From assembly GCF_000835495.1 (NCBI RefSeq), contig NW_015622547.1, positions 1,798,001 to 1,862,000 of the forward strand: a stretch of DNA of 64,000 nucleotides, read 5' to 3'. Position numbers and translations under genes: made by a program. Shown in pieces: positions 53,008 through 62,766 of this stretch. Origin of the DNA: Cladophialophora immunda. Its lineage: Eukaryota > Ascomycota > Eurotiomycetes > Chaetothyriales > Herpotrichiellaceae. The notes under the pieces were generated by a model. It was not told the origin of the DNA. It did not search any database and saw only the letters and a list, made by a program, of their open reading frames with translations. How positions within the stretch are numbered: the stretch's first letter is position 1; each line of letters begins with the position of its first letter.

Positions 53008-55743
53008 TCAATCCGGGTCCAGATCTCCCACCGCGTCTTCCACTGTTGCGTTCCTATCCTTGGGTTGCGACGCAGTTGGACGTGGTTCATCTGCTGCCGC
53101 ATTCTCCCCCGCCTGATCATGGCTACCATTAACTCGCAGCTCGGAGGGTCCAGCACTGCCGTTGTTGTCGCTCACGGCATTGTTTGTAGGCTCAGGAGCC
53201 AGAGATCCCCAAGAAGGTAAGGAATGAGCCTGAAAAGGATGACTGGCGTGTCCTACGTCTTGATTCGTGTTTACTGCAGATGCTGCATTTGTTCCGGATG
53301 CAACGGACGGGGCGGCCTGAGACATAGTGCCATTTGCACCGGTGGTCGTTGGAGTCGAACTGTTTGCCACGCGTGGTTGGTTAACGTGGTTCCTCATACC
53401 CGCCAAACTCCACGGGTTCCGATGCTGGGGGAAGTTTTCGGGAGGTTGAAACAGTCCTCGAAGTGGCACGGGAGTTCGCATGTCATCTATATGCTCATTT
53501 GCGGACGGGGCTGGTGGTTGCTGACCTGGAGTGCCAGGCGCAGCAGACTGCACTCCATTTGGCTGAGGTGCGCCTGTTTGACCACTGCTTGTTCCGTTGG
53601 CAGCGGGCCAACTCTGAAATGGTGGCAATTGTTGAGGATGGGGAAGAATACCGAAAGAAGCCGGCATTCTATACGCTTGTGGTGGCAGAAATGACAGCGG
53701 ATCTGGATGCTGGTCGTGACGGTGATGATGCTGCTGCTGAAGTTGCATGGGTTGCAAGGGCATCATCGTCCAGCCTTCTGGTAGCGTCAAGCCAGCAGGA
53801 AGTCTGTCACTACCTGCTGGTAGGATATTTTGTTGCGTGTCTGGAACTAGCGTAGACATGCGTTGGGCAGGAAGAAGGACGGGTCTTGTCGCCTCTGCTG
53901 GATTTTGAGTCGGGGCCTCTGTCTGTGCCTGCCTCTCTCCAGGCCTGAGGCTTCTCAATCTTTCGAGTTCAGCTTGCATTGACCGCAACAGGCTCAACTC
54001 GACAGACGTCCGGGCCAGCTCATCGGTGTCTTGTCGAATACGTGCCGCCAAGGCATCAAGCTGTTGTTGAGTCGTCAGGTTCTGATCTGCTCGGCGACGT
54101 CTTCTCCCAGACCACCGCAATCCCACTCCAATCTGTCGTGGTGCATTGGGATCAGGGTTCGCCGGTTGCCCTTCAGGAGCTGGAGCCGCCCCATCTCCGA
54201 GCTGTTGTTGAAGCTCCTCAAACATATTATTCCCTCGGGCTGCTCCGACTCCAATTCTCAATGGACCAAACTGGTATATTCGTGGACCTGGTCTCGCACC
54301 TGGTGGATGCTGTCCGCCATTCCCCTGCCCAGCTTCACCTTGTCCACCGCCCTCATTTGCACCCCGAGCCCCACCTGTCCGCACAACGTTTGCTCTGCAT
54401 GTCGGACATATCTGCTGTCTCTCAAGCCAACTTCTCAGACAAGAAAAGTGTAGGACATGTCCACAAGGGAGCCTTTTGGGCCGCATTCTCTCCGCCACAG
54501 GATTCGGTCGGGGCTGTGGCTGACCGGGCTGCACGACAGCTGGTTGATATGGGCGCATCTCCTCCCTGCAGATTATGCAGACATCCTCACGCCCAATATC
54601 CTCCGCTGTCGCATCCGGATAGCGGGCATTCATATCCCTCGTCGCCGTCCGGTATTTGATAAAGTCCGAAATTCGTTTCAAAAATGATCGCATGGTCAAG
54701 AACACATCCCGCAATATGTGGATGGGTAGTCCGTAGAATACAAGAAGAATAAAGAAGAAAGCAAGGTAAATCACAAGTTTGAAGAAATCCGTGGCCAGGT
54801 TGAGGTAGAACATGTAGCGACCTTTATCTTCCCAGCCCTCGACCTCAACCTCATTATCGTCGACTGGTTGGTTAAAGGCTTCTCGAGATATTTGGTCGAG
54901 GGTACGCTGGGTTGGTGTTGGCGTGTCTGTCGTCGCGTCCGGAGCTTCAGAAGTAGCCGCGCCACCAGGTTGTCCGCCCTGAGACTCCTGGAATTCTGTC
55001 ACTGCGGCTTGCATTCTTTCCCTCTTGATCTCTTCGATTCGATGTCTCTTCTGCTCGCGCACGATGCCAATCTCGACCAAGTCAATCGCATATCTCATTG
55101 CGGTACTGATGCTCATGATCGACAACACGGCGAACTCGAAGCCAAACATGACCATCATGTCGGGCCGAGCCATTCTCATGACTTGTTTGACAACGTATTC
55201 CAGCATGGTCAAGTCAAAAGCGACACTCAACCCGAGGCTCAGTGCCAGACGCGTGTGGAACAATCTTGGGTTTCGGGGTGGTTGTTGCTCCAGCACCTCC
55301 ACCCGGCCTTCACCGATCCAACCCCAGACTTTTCCCGTGAGCAGAGAGAAGAACATGGCGAGGAAGGTGAGTCCGATCTCTCCGCGGAAAACCGTCATGG
55401 CCAAACACGTCTCGGTAACGGCAAACCATGCCTTTTCGTACAGCTGTTCGATCTCGATGGGTCGGAGGTTTCCGTAGAGCAGTTTCTGGAGTGCCAGCAG
55501 AAAGGTGCAGGCGATGACGAATAGGAGGTTTGTCAGGATCATCAGGTTCGCGGAGGATTGCGAGAGGTAGACCGCAGCGGAGTAGAAGTTGGGTCGCTGC
55601 GCCAGAGCTTTGAGGATGACGCCCGCAGCGAGGGCGGTAGACACCTGTGAGAGGAGGGTCAGCGGGTGCAGGATGAATAGGTAGAGTGCGGCGGTGCATA
55701 CCCCGGCATACGCCGTCCATCTCATTCTCATTCTCACCGGCAT
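53008..55743 (-). CDS. HRD1: ERAD E3 ubiquitin ligase Hrd1 (synoviolin)
   Basis: Intronless, 911 residues from the ATG at 55743. The N-terminal 290 residues contain several membrane helices (YLFILHPLTLL, LMILTNLLFVIACTFLLAL, IGLTFLAMFFSLLTG, LVIYLAFFFILLVFYGLPI). The RING-H2 finger at about 395-460 has CIICREEM, then a roughly 28-residue Pro-rich insert before CGHVLHFSCLRSWLERQQICPTCR. The C-terminal half is long, Pro/Gln-rich and mostly disordered, as in filamentous fungi. Hrd1 sits in the ER membrane and forms the retrotranslocation channel and ligase for misfolded ER proteins. The length is larger than yeast Hrd1 because of the tail. Confidence 0.94.
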   Translation of the reverse strand: MPVRMRMRWTAYAGVCTAALYLFILHPLTLLSQVSTALAAGVILKALAQRPNFYSAAVYLSQSSANLMILTNLLFVIACTFLLALQKLLYGNLRPIEIEQLYEKAWFAVTETCLAMTVFRGEIGLTFLAMFFSLLTGKVWGWIGEGRVEVLEQQPPRNPRLFHTRLALSLGLSVAFDLTMLEYVVKQVMRMARPDMMVMFGFEFAVLSIMSISTAMRYAIDLVEIGIVREQKRHRIEEIKRERMQAAVTEFQESQGGQPGGAATSEAPDATTDTPTPTQRTLDQISREAFNQPVDDNEVEVEGWEDKGRYMFYLNLATDFFKLVIYLAFFFILLVFYGLPIHILRDVFLTMRSFLKRISDFIKYRTATRDMNARYPDATAEDIGREDVCIICREEMRPYQPAVVQPGQPQPRPNPVAERMRPKRLPCGHVLHFSCLRSWLERQQICPTCRANVVRTGGARGANEGGGQGEAGQGNGGQHPPGARPGPRIYQFGPLRIGVGAARGNNMFEELQQQLGDGAAPAPEGQPANPDPNAPRQIGVGLRWSGRRRRRADQNLTTQQQLDALAARIRQDTDELARTSVELSLLRSMQAELERLRSLRPGERQAQTEAPTQNPAEATRPVLLPAQRMSTLVPDTQQNILPAGSDRLPAGLTLPEGWTMMPLQPMQLQQQHHHRHDQHPDPLSFLPPQAYRMPASFGILPHPQQLPPFQSWPAANGTSSGQTGAPQPNGVQSAAPGTPGQQPPAPSANEHIDDMRTPVPLRGLFQPPENFPQHRNPWSLAGMRNHVNQPRVANSSTPTTTGANGTMSQAAPSVASGTNAASAVNTNQDVGHASHPFQAHSLPSWGSLAPEPTNNAVSDNNGSAGPSELRVNGSHDQAGENAAADEPRPTASQPKDRNATVEDAVGDLDPD

Positions 55744-56299
55744 CTTCACAAGCTATCCAGCAGACAACTGTCTTCGTCAAGTGTGAGTTGAGCGCGGTCT
55801 CGTCGATGCCATCATTCAAAATCGCCGATTCTGAGCCAGCACGCCGCGCAAGGAGGTTGCAGAAGCGAATCTCACAAGCTATGCAGTGAGAAGGCAGTCA
55901 TCGACAGGGAGCGACTCATGGGAAGGAAGGCAAGAGAAGAGGCAGTGGCGCGAGTATCTGTTGGTAGAAAGACGAAAGGTGGTCAGTTTCCTGATTGCCC
56001 TGTCTGGACTTTGAAGTTCCTCCGCACCCCGATTGCGCAAGCCATGGCCCTGCGCAGGCCAAAAGTGGCGGATCACGCGAGTGGCCGACTCAACATCTCT
56101 CCATCTACTCGACGATGGGAGAGGACGGGTGAGTCTTCGTTTCAAACGCCTTGGACGGAGATTCAACGAGTCTCGTAGCCTCCATAGCTTCTTCTCTGGG
56201 CAAAAATAACCAACTCCTCCGCTATGTATATAAGGTTCTATGATCTAGCCAGAGTATATGCATCCTCCCGCCAACGGCTTCAGATATACAGCAGAACCT
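55744..56299. other. Intergenic spacer
   Basis: 556 bases containing the HRD1 promoter and the 3' end of the DUF3431 gene. No gene recognised. Confidence 0.45.
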
Positions 56300-57580
56300 C
56301 TAGAATCCATCGCCCTCTTTCCAGGGTCGCCCGTCACTCTCTGCTCTATTCCTCGGGTCCCTGCCTCTCTCCAAGGCTTCCAATCTCCTCCGTTCTAGTT
56401 CCGCCTTCTTTCCTTCAATCGAGGCTTCTAGCTGTTCTTTCCTCCCGAGCTCTGGCACCTGAAGCTCCCCTGTTTCAATACCGGGGAGTCTTCCGTCCTT
56501 GTCCCGGAATTTTTCAATTGCCTCAGCTTTCTCATTCCACTCACGCAACTCCTTCTCGGCCATTTGCCGTTGGTATCTTATTTCAAACCACTTGTCAAAT
56601 GTCTTGTCGGTCTCGAAGCAGACACCGTATCCGTCACAATAGCATGCCCGTTGGCTTGGGCAGAACACGCTCTCATCCGCGAAGATGACTTGCCAGAGAT
56701 ACTCAAAGATTCGACCACTGGTGACATCCGATATTCCCGACCGTAGAAGCCAGTCCCGGTAATGCTTGTACGTCTCCCTTGGTGTCAACCTTATCTGGTC
56801 GCGACTCACCGCAAATTGGGAGCAACACGGCTGAGCAAGGACTGCTGGGATGGGCTTGTTCGCGAACAACTCGGCCCAAGTCGACGCCATGTACGACTGT
56901 TCCAGTTTGTCCTTGTCCCTCTCTATCTGACCTGGATGAATCCAATCTGGGCATCCTGGCTTCCAATGGCATCTCATATTCATGTAGCCTTTGCGCTGGA
57001 CTCTCTCGCTACTCAGTTGTTTGATCATTTCGGCGGCGTCCCAGTTCAGAAGTTCGTTGTTGTGCCATGCGTCTTGGTGGGCATGCATAAAGATGCTGAC
57101 GTCGGGTAGCTCATCATAGAAATCAATAATGTAGGTGAGATAAGTCATGACTTCGTGACCTTTGTTTTGGGGAGGGTGCAACGGCGCACTGGGGTCGTCG
57201 GCGACGTAGATGAACTTTTTGATGTCCGGGCCAAGGTCGACCCCGTCAAGCCACGTAACGTTTTCCTCCTTCAGCCGAGCCATAACCAGATTTCGAGTAT
57301 ATGTCAATCCTGGGAGGGCGCCGGCTACTACCGCCGCTGAGTCTGTGGCAGAGTTCGAGGCAGGAGAGTCTCCGTCCGGATGGGACATTGGCCGGGTCTG
57401 GTTCTGAGCATCCTGATCCTCCGCGTCGAAATAGTCTCCAAGTCCAACAATTTGCGGGACCTTGGATTGTAAGGCTCTGATCGTGACGGAGCCACTCGCC
57501 GATCGATAATAGAAGACCAAACTAACAATGGTTGCGAAAATCAGACAGATGACAGCATGCCTTATCCGGAACAGGAACAT
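56300..57580 (-). CDS. DUF3431 type II membrane protein
   Basis: Intronless, 426 residues from the ATG at 57580. A signal anchor opens it (HAVICLIFATIVSLVFYY), so the bulk should face the Golgi/ER lumen or outside. The DUF3431 domain covers about 85-340: NLVMARLKEENVTWL, IYVADDP, HEVMTYLTYIIDFYDELPDVSIFMHAHQDAWHN, CSQFAVSRDQI and GRIFEYLWQVIFADE. The family resembles glycosyltransferase-type folds in pattern but no activity is proven. A charged helical C-terminal tail (about 345-426) follows. Confidence 0.9.
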   Translation of the reverse strand: MFLFRIRHAVICLIFATIVSLVFYYRSASGSVTIRALQSKVPQIVGLGDYFDAEDQDAQNQTRPMSHPDGDSPASNSATDSAAVVAGALPGLTYTRNLVMARLKEENVTWLDGVDLGPDIKKFIYVADDPSAPLHPPQNKGHEVMTYLTYIIDFYDELPDVSIFMHAHQDAWHNNELLNWDAAEMIKQLSSERVQRKGYMNMRCHWKPGCPDWIHPGQIERDKDKLEQSYMASTWAELFANKPIPAVLAQPCCSQFAVSRDQIRLTPRETYKHYRDWLLRSGISDVTSGRIFEYLWQVIFADESVFCPSQRACYCDGYGVCFETDKTFDKWFEIRYQRQMAEKELREWNEKAEAIEKFRDKDGRLPGIETGELQVPELGRKEQLEASIEGKKAELERRRLEALERGRDPRNRAESDGRPWKEGDGF

Positions 57581-58269
57581 GGTCGAGACAGCCACCAGGA
57601 GGAGGACTCGTTTGAGGGGGGAATGTGCGTGTCTCGGCTGTGAAGAACAGTTTGTATTATTGCCGACACAATTCGCTATGCAGAAAGTCGATCGCCCAAA
57701 CGCCCCGTTCCGCCTCTTATGCTGATATGGACAAACACAGACCTACAGTGCGATCATCGAGGAATGGTAACAGAGAGGTCCAAACAACTGGGAACAGAAA
57801 GACATGCAGATCCCGGTCAGCATGTGAAAAGAACGCGTTCAGAGAAAGAAGAGGATCATTCCCAGCTCTTCTGGTCAATGGACTGCTCGAGCAGTGGTGT
57901 CTTACAACTCACCGGCAAGCTCAGCATTCGCCTAAAGACTCGTCCAGAATCGCCATAGTCCTTTGAGGGGGTTCACAAGATCAGGCGGGAATCGTACGCA
58001 CCGCCTAAAATTCTGTACACATGTTGAAGGTTGACGGAACGAAAGGGGGAAGCAACGTGTCGCGTCTCCACTTGTGCTCGGGTGGAGAAACATTTGTCCG
58101 GACATTGCAGTCGGACCATCGCAAGGATGGGGGACATACACCTCCTCTGGGTTTACTCGGTACGGAGTCCCTCGAAGAGATAACCTCCAGGATTCCAGGG
58201 GAAGATGGTTCCTCGGGCTTCTTTGCTCAAGTTGAATGTTTACATCACACCGAACAGCTTCCAGGTCCA
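57581..58269. other. Intergenic spacer
   Basis: 689 bases between the DUF3431 start and the P450 stop, both on minus. No gene or repeat recognised. Confidence 0.5.
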
Positions 58270-59940
58270 TCAGCGTTGGCCATCTGCCAGCAATCGCCAT
58301 GAAACGTCTTCATACCCCTTACGTCTTTTGATGCTTACTTTCACGTCGCCCTTGGGCTTGATGACGCTCAGGGGAATCTTCTCGTTGTCCCGCGGTGGCA
58401 GTTTGACGAGTGTTCCGTCTGGAGCGGAGATGTCGAACGCCATCAATAGGTACGCGACGAAAGCGAGGATCTCACTCTGCGCGAAGTGGCGTCCTGGGCA
58501 CACCACACTGCCACCGCCAAAAAGCCGGAATGCTGCTGATGGTACACCTGGGGGCAGTTGTGTTGCCGCCGGCTCCCTGAGGTCCAAGCCCGACGGCTCT
58601 GAATCTCCATCGGCTACAGATTCTTGTCCTTTAATAAACCGTCGAGGGTTGAATTGGTCGCTGTCTCGACCCCAGGTTTGTGGGTCATGGTGTATGATGA
58701 TTCCGGCCACTTGTATAATGGAATCCTTTTTCAAGTAATGTTGCCCGATTACCGTGTCCCTTAGCACGTATCGAAGTGAGGCAAGGTTGCCGATCATGCG
58801 CAGAGACTCCCTATAGGTCGACACAAATAGTGGGCAGGAGGATTCAATGACCGAGAGATTGATGCTTTTGCTTCCGTCTTCGTTGTCAGCAACGGCCGAC
58901 TGAATCTCGTTCCGTATCTGGGCCAGCAAGTCCGGGCGGCTGATAATATTGGCCAGAATCCAGAACGTTGAGGGCACGGCGTTTCCGAGAATTGCAAAGA
59001 GGAGGATGATTTCTGATCGACCAGCTTCGGCTTCTGTGAATCCGTGGCTTAGGTTGATGCTGATGCGGTTCTGAATGAGGAGAGATGCTTGGTGCCACCG
59101 CTTCTCTCGTACGTATTCTACGAGGGCTTTGGCAATTGCCTCTCGGCCCAGATAAGCTCTCCTCGTGGTGATGGAAGGGAAAATGTCAATGATAAGGGCC
59201 AGCATGCCAGCCTCGAAGTCCCAGAAAGAGTCCACCAAGCTGGGGTCAAGGGCGAAAGGGTTTTCTGGACCGTAGATGGACTTCGCATTTGCAAAGGCAA
59301 ATGTGGATTTAATCCATTGGAACAGGTCAGTCTCGAGGCATTCCCCGCCGAGCGCGACCTGATTCAGCATCTCTGAGAAAATCGACATCTGCGAACGAGT
59401 GAGATCTTTCAGCGACTCTCCTCGACCGAGTACGGTGTTGAACATGTCGTGCATCGTCGGCATGAGGCCCCAGTCACCTTGCTCCGCGTTGACGTTCTTC
59501 ATGACGATCTTCATGGTGCTTGGCCTGAGGTTGGTCAACCTCCGAGTAACTTCCAGAATGACATTGTAAAAGGCGAGGTCCTTGTGCTGTCGCTGAAGCT
59601 GAGCAGCAATCTGGGGGGACGTGACGATGTACTGTCTGGTAGATAAGGTGGGTAACGTGTAGATCGGGTACCGGGTTTTGCGACTGACACAGATTAGATT
59701 GCGAGTGTCAGCGGCATAGAACACTCACTTGACGATCTCAAAATACTTGGTGCCATATCTGATGATGCCGAGTATGTGGCCGATGTAGGGTATTCCCGGC
59801 TTGATAACTGGAGGCTCCCCAGGACTGTGATCAATGGTCAGGCTGCGATGGACGGTAACTGCCAACAGAGTTATGACGGTAAGCAGAAGAAGAATGATGC
59901 TGGCGGGCAGTCCTGTCGAAGCGGTGATGGTCGAATCCAT
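58270..59940 (-). CDS. Cytochrome P450 monooxygenase, CYP7/CYP8-like fungal type
   Basis: Two exons, 59940-59729 and 59683-58270, give 541 residues. An N-terminal membrane anchor (SIILLLLTVITLLAVTV) is followed by the hinge PGIPYIGHILG. Further marks are the ExxR pair in YRESLRM, the PERF-like FNPRRF and the haem loop FGGGSVVCPGRHFA with its Cys ligand. The I-helix shows LLFAILGNAVPSTFW, where the usual AGxxT is AVPST; this Asn/Ala pattern is seen in CYP8-like and isomerase-type P450s, so the oxygen-activation Thr is weakly conserved. ER membrane location. Divergent from the secreted esterase at 60707, hinting at joint control. Confidence 0.92.
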
Positions 59941-60706
59941 GCTTTGTGGCTGGAAGCTATTGGGCGGTCGGCGGTCAACACGAGATGTCGCAACAGGTTC
60001 AGGCTAGATTTCTTACCCACGTGCGCCTGCGCCCTCCATCTCAGATACAGCCTTGCTCATCAATTCAACGTGTCGGACTGCATATGCGGGATAGCGGTGA
60101 TGTTAGAGCCGAAGAGGCGTTGATACAACATCCGAACCTGTCTGTTTCGCTAGGTAAAGAAGCTGAAGCTGCCCAGGCGCAATCTAATCTTATCTCAACC
60201 GGTGTCGACCAGACGTCAACAGAAGCGGTGTATGAAAGCGCCTTTCAATACCGACCAAGGCGGGATAGAAAGGCACCATCCCCGCATCCTGCAAACCCTC
60301 TTCGCCTCGTTCTCCCCCATATCTTCCCAAAGCAGGGACAGAGCGCGACTCTCATCGGCAAGCTGGTAGCTGTCACCACACAAGTCCACCGCACACCTGC
60401 TCATCGCCAGTCCCCTCCTGCGCAACCCAACTTTTCCATCAACCAGCGCAAAGACTAGCCCAGCTCTCCACATTCTCTCCAACCTCAAAAGGCAAATGCT
60501 GCTCGATCTGCCGCGATACATCCACATTCTGGTGCTCCGTTCCAGCATGGGCCAGACAATGCCCCTCCACATTCAGCCAGCCTGCCCCGGCTCTGCGCAG
60601 GGTTTCGTGGATCGTGTTTGTCTATATAATGGAGGAGGAGAACACTGGGACTGTCCCAAACACGCCTGGAATGTCTCCGAAGTGGTGACCTGTCTAGACA
60701 TACAGG
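59941..60706. promoter_or_regulatory. Bidirectional promoter, P450 / tannase-like esterase
   Basis: 766 bases between divergent starts. TATATAA at 60623-60629, 78 bases before the esterase ATG, is a good TATA box. No other gene seen. Confidence 0.55.
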
Positions 60707-62440
60707 ATGCATTCCCCCCTGTTTGGCATCCTCGCCACCCTCACAGCTGTCCGTGCTGCCACCCTGAATAACGTTTGCTCGGTCTCTTACGTCAAAGCCC
60801 ATCTCCCACCGCCTGGCTTCTACCAGGGAGTCACCCTCAGTCCGTCTTCGGTGACGGCAAACCCGGTGACCGGTGTCAAGGTGGTGGACAACGACTTCTA
60901 TCCCGATGCAGTCTTCGACTATTGCAACGTCAGCTTCACGTATTCGCACGACGGCCTGGATGACCAAGTGCTCCTCACCTACTGGCTTCCGGCGCCGGCC
61001 CAGTTCCAGAACCGCTTTCTGGCCACGGGCGGCGGCGGGTATGCCATCAATTCGGGCAATCAATCTCTCCCCGGCGGCGTCATCTACGGCGCCGTCGCCG
61101 GCATGACCGACGCCGGGTTTGGCGCCGCCCAGGGCAACACGATCACGCAGTGGCTGGCAGCGAACGGCACCCTGAACTGGCACAACATCTACATGTTCGG
61201 GTACCAGGGCATCCGCGAGATGAGCGAGCTGGGCAAGCAGTTCACCAAGAGCTTCTTCAACCTGACCCGGACCAACACCACGCTGTACACGTACTGGCAG
61301 GGCTGCTCGGAGGGCGGCCGCGAAGGGTGGAGCCAGGTGCAGCGCTACGCGGACTCGTTCGACGGCGCCGTGATCGGCGCCCCGGCCTTCCGGTGGTCCT
61401 TCCAGCAGACCCAGCTCCTGTACCCGGACGTGGTGGAGCAGACGATGGGCTACTACCCGTCCCCGTGCGAGCTGCAGAAGATCGTCAACGAGACCATCGC
61501 CCACTGCGACCCGCTGGACGGGAGAACGGACGGCGTCGTCGCCCGGACCGACCTGTGCTCGATGAACTACGACATCGCCGCCGTTGAGGGCCAGCCGTAT
61601 CACTGTCCCGCGACGCCCGCGTCCCCGGGCTCCCCCGCGACCCCGGTCCAGCAGGGCAACGTCACGAAGCAGGCCATCGCCGTGGCGAAGAAGATCCTCG
61701 ACGGCCTGCACGACAGCCAGGGCCGGCGGGTGTACTTCGCGCCGACGCCGAGCGCGCAGTTCACCGAGGCGCAGACGGGGTGGGACGCGACGGCGAACCG
61801 GTGGGGCCTCTCGGTCATCAGCCTGGGCGGCGTCTTCGTCGAGGTGGAGCTCGACCTGCTCAACGGGACCAACGTGCCGGACCTGGCCGGGGTCACCTAC
61901 GACACGCTGAAGGGGTGGATCGTCGAGGGCATGCAGCGCTTCCAGGGGGTGCTGGAGACGACGTGGCCGGACCTGACGCCGTACCGCGACGCCGGGGGCA
62001 AGGTGCTCATGTTCCACGGCGAGTCGGACTGGGGCATCCCGACGGCGTCGTCGGTGCGGTACTGGGAGTCGGTGCGGCGGACCATGCACCCGGGCGCGGG
62101 GTACAACGCGTCGGCGGCCGCGCAGAACGACTTCTTCCGCCTCTTCCTCGTGCCCGGCGCGACGCACTGCGCCGCCAACCCGGCCGAGCCCGGAGCGCCA
62201 TTCCCCCAGACCAACCTCGCCGTCATGATCGACTGGGTCGAGCGCGGCGTCGTCCCGCACACCCTGAACGGCACGGTGCTGCTGGGCCCCGACAAGGGCC
62301 GGAACCAGCAGATCTGCGCCTGGCCGCTGAGGCCCGTGTGGGCGCCCGGGAACGCGACCGGTCCGCAGTGCCGCTACGACCAGAAGAGCGTGGATTACTG
62401 GAACTACGACCTGGACGCCTTCAACGTGCCCATATACTGA
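60707..62440 (+). CDS. Secreted tannase / feruloyl esterase family protein
   Basis: Intronless, 577 residues with a signal peptide (MHSPLFGILATLTAVRA). The catalytic triad follows the family's CS-D-HC pattern: Cys200-Ser201 (GCSEGGREG), Asp441 (HGESDWGIP) and His487-Cys488 (GATHCA), where the two Cys should form a disulfide beside the triad. Many N-glycosylation sites (NVS, NQS, NGT, NLT, NTT). It would release phenolic acids from plant wall esters or split gallate esters outside the cell; which one cannot be told. From about 61000 the G+C content jumps well above neighbouring genes, and third positions are almost all G or C. Confidence 0.94.
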   Translation: MHSPLFGILATLTAVRAATLNNVCSVSYVKAHLPPPGFYQGVTLSPSSVTANPVTGVKVVDNDFYPDAVFDYCNVSFTYSHDGLDDQVLLTYWLPAPAQFQNRFLATGGGGYAINSGNQSLPGGVIYGAVAGMTDAGFGAAQGNTITQWLAANGTLNWHNIYMFGYQGIREMSELGKQFTKSFFNLTRTNTTLYTYWQGCSEGGREGWSQVQRYADSFDGAVIGAPAFRWSFQQTQLLYPDVVEQTMGYYPSPCELQKIVNETIAHCDPLDGRTDGVVARTDLCSMNYDIAAVEGQPYHCPATPASPGSPATPVQQGNVTKQAIAVAKKILDGLHDSQGRRVYFAPTPSAQFTEAQTGWDATANRWGLSVISLGGVFVEVELDLLNGTNVPDLAGVTYDTLKGWIVEGMQRFQGVLETTWPDLTPYRDAGGKVLMFHGESDWGIPTASSVRYWESVRRTMHPGAGYNASAAAQNDFFRLFLVPGATHCAANPAEPGAPFPQTNLAVMIDWVERGVVPHTLNGTVLLGPDKGRNQQICAWPLRPVWAPGNATGPQCRYDQKSVDYWNYDLDAFNVPIY

Positions 62441-62766
62441 GGCCCTTCGAAATGGAAATGAGGGGGATCCAAATAAAAGGAGGGAATGGAAGTTGGTAGC
62501 CCCTGGATATACTAAATAGTAGGTAAAGAATATCACTTGTGTATGAGAGGATGTGCCGAGTTCTTGGCCCCCTTAGTGATCAAGAGGGGAATGCAACCAC
62601 AGTCTCTCCAGAGCTAATGTGCGTGTATTTTGAAGGTATCTCTGATTTCGAGGTCTGAGGCGAGAAGCTACAGAGTTACCTGGAACCCCTAGCACGGCAT
62701 CGCTCCTAGGGACCCCTTCAGTTTATTCGCGCAGGAGGGTCAGTTCCTACGCCCTCGTGCCCGAGG
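62441..62766. other. Intergenic spacer between convergent genes
   Basis: 326 bases, back to ordinary base composition. Nothing recognised. Confidence 0.5.

Noticed and set aside
60485..62536. 683-codon open frame on the minus strand opposite the tannase/feruloyl esterase
   Set aside because: Arg/His/Val-rich shadow caused by the very high G+C of the sense gene; no domain, and the sense protein has a complete catalytic triad.
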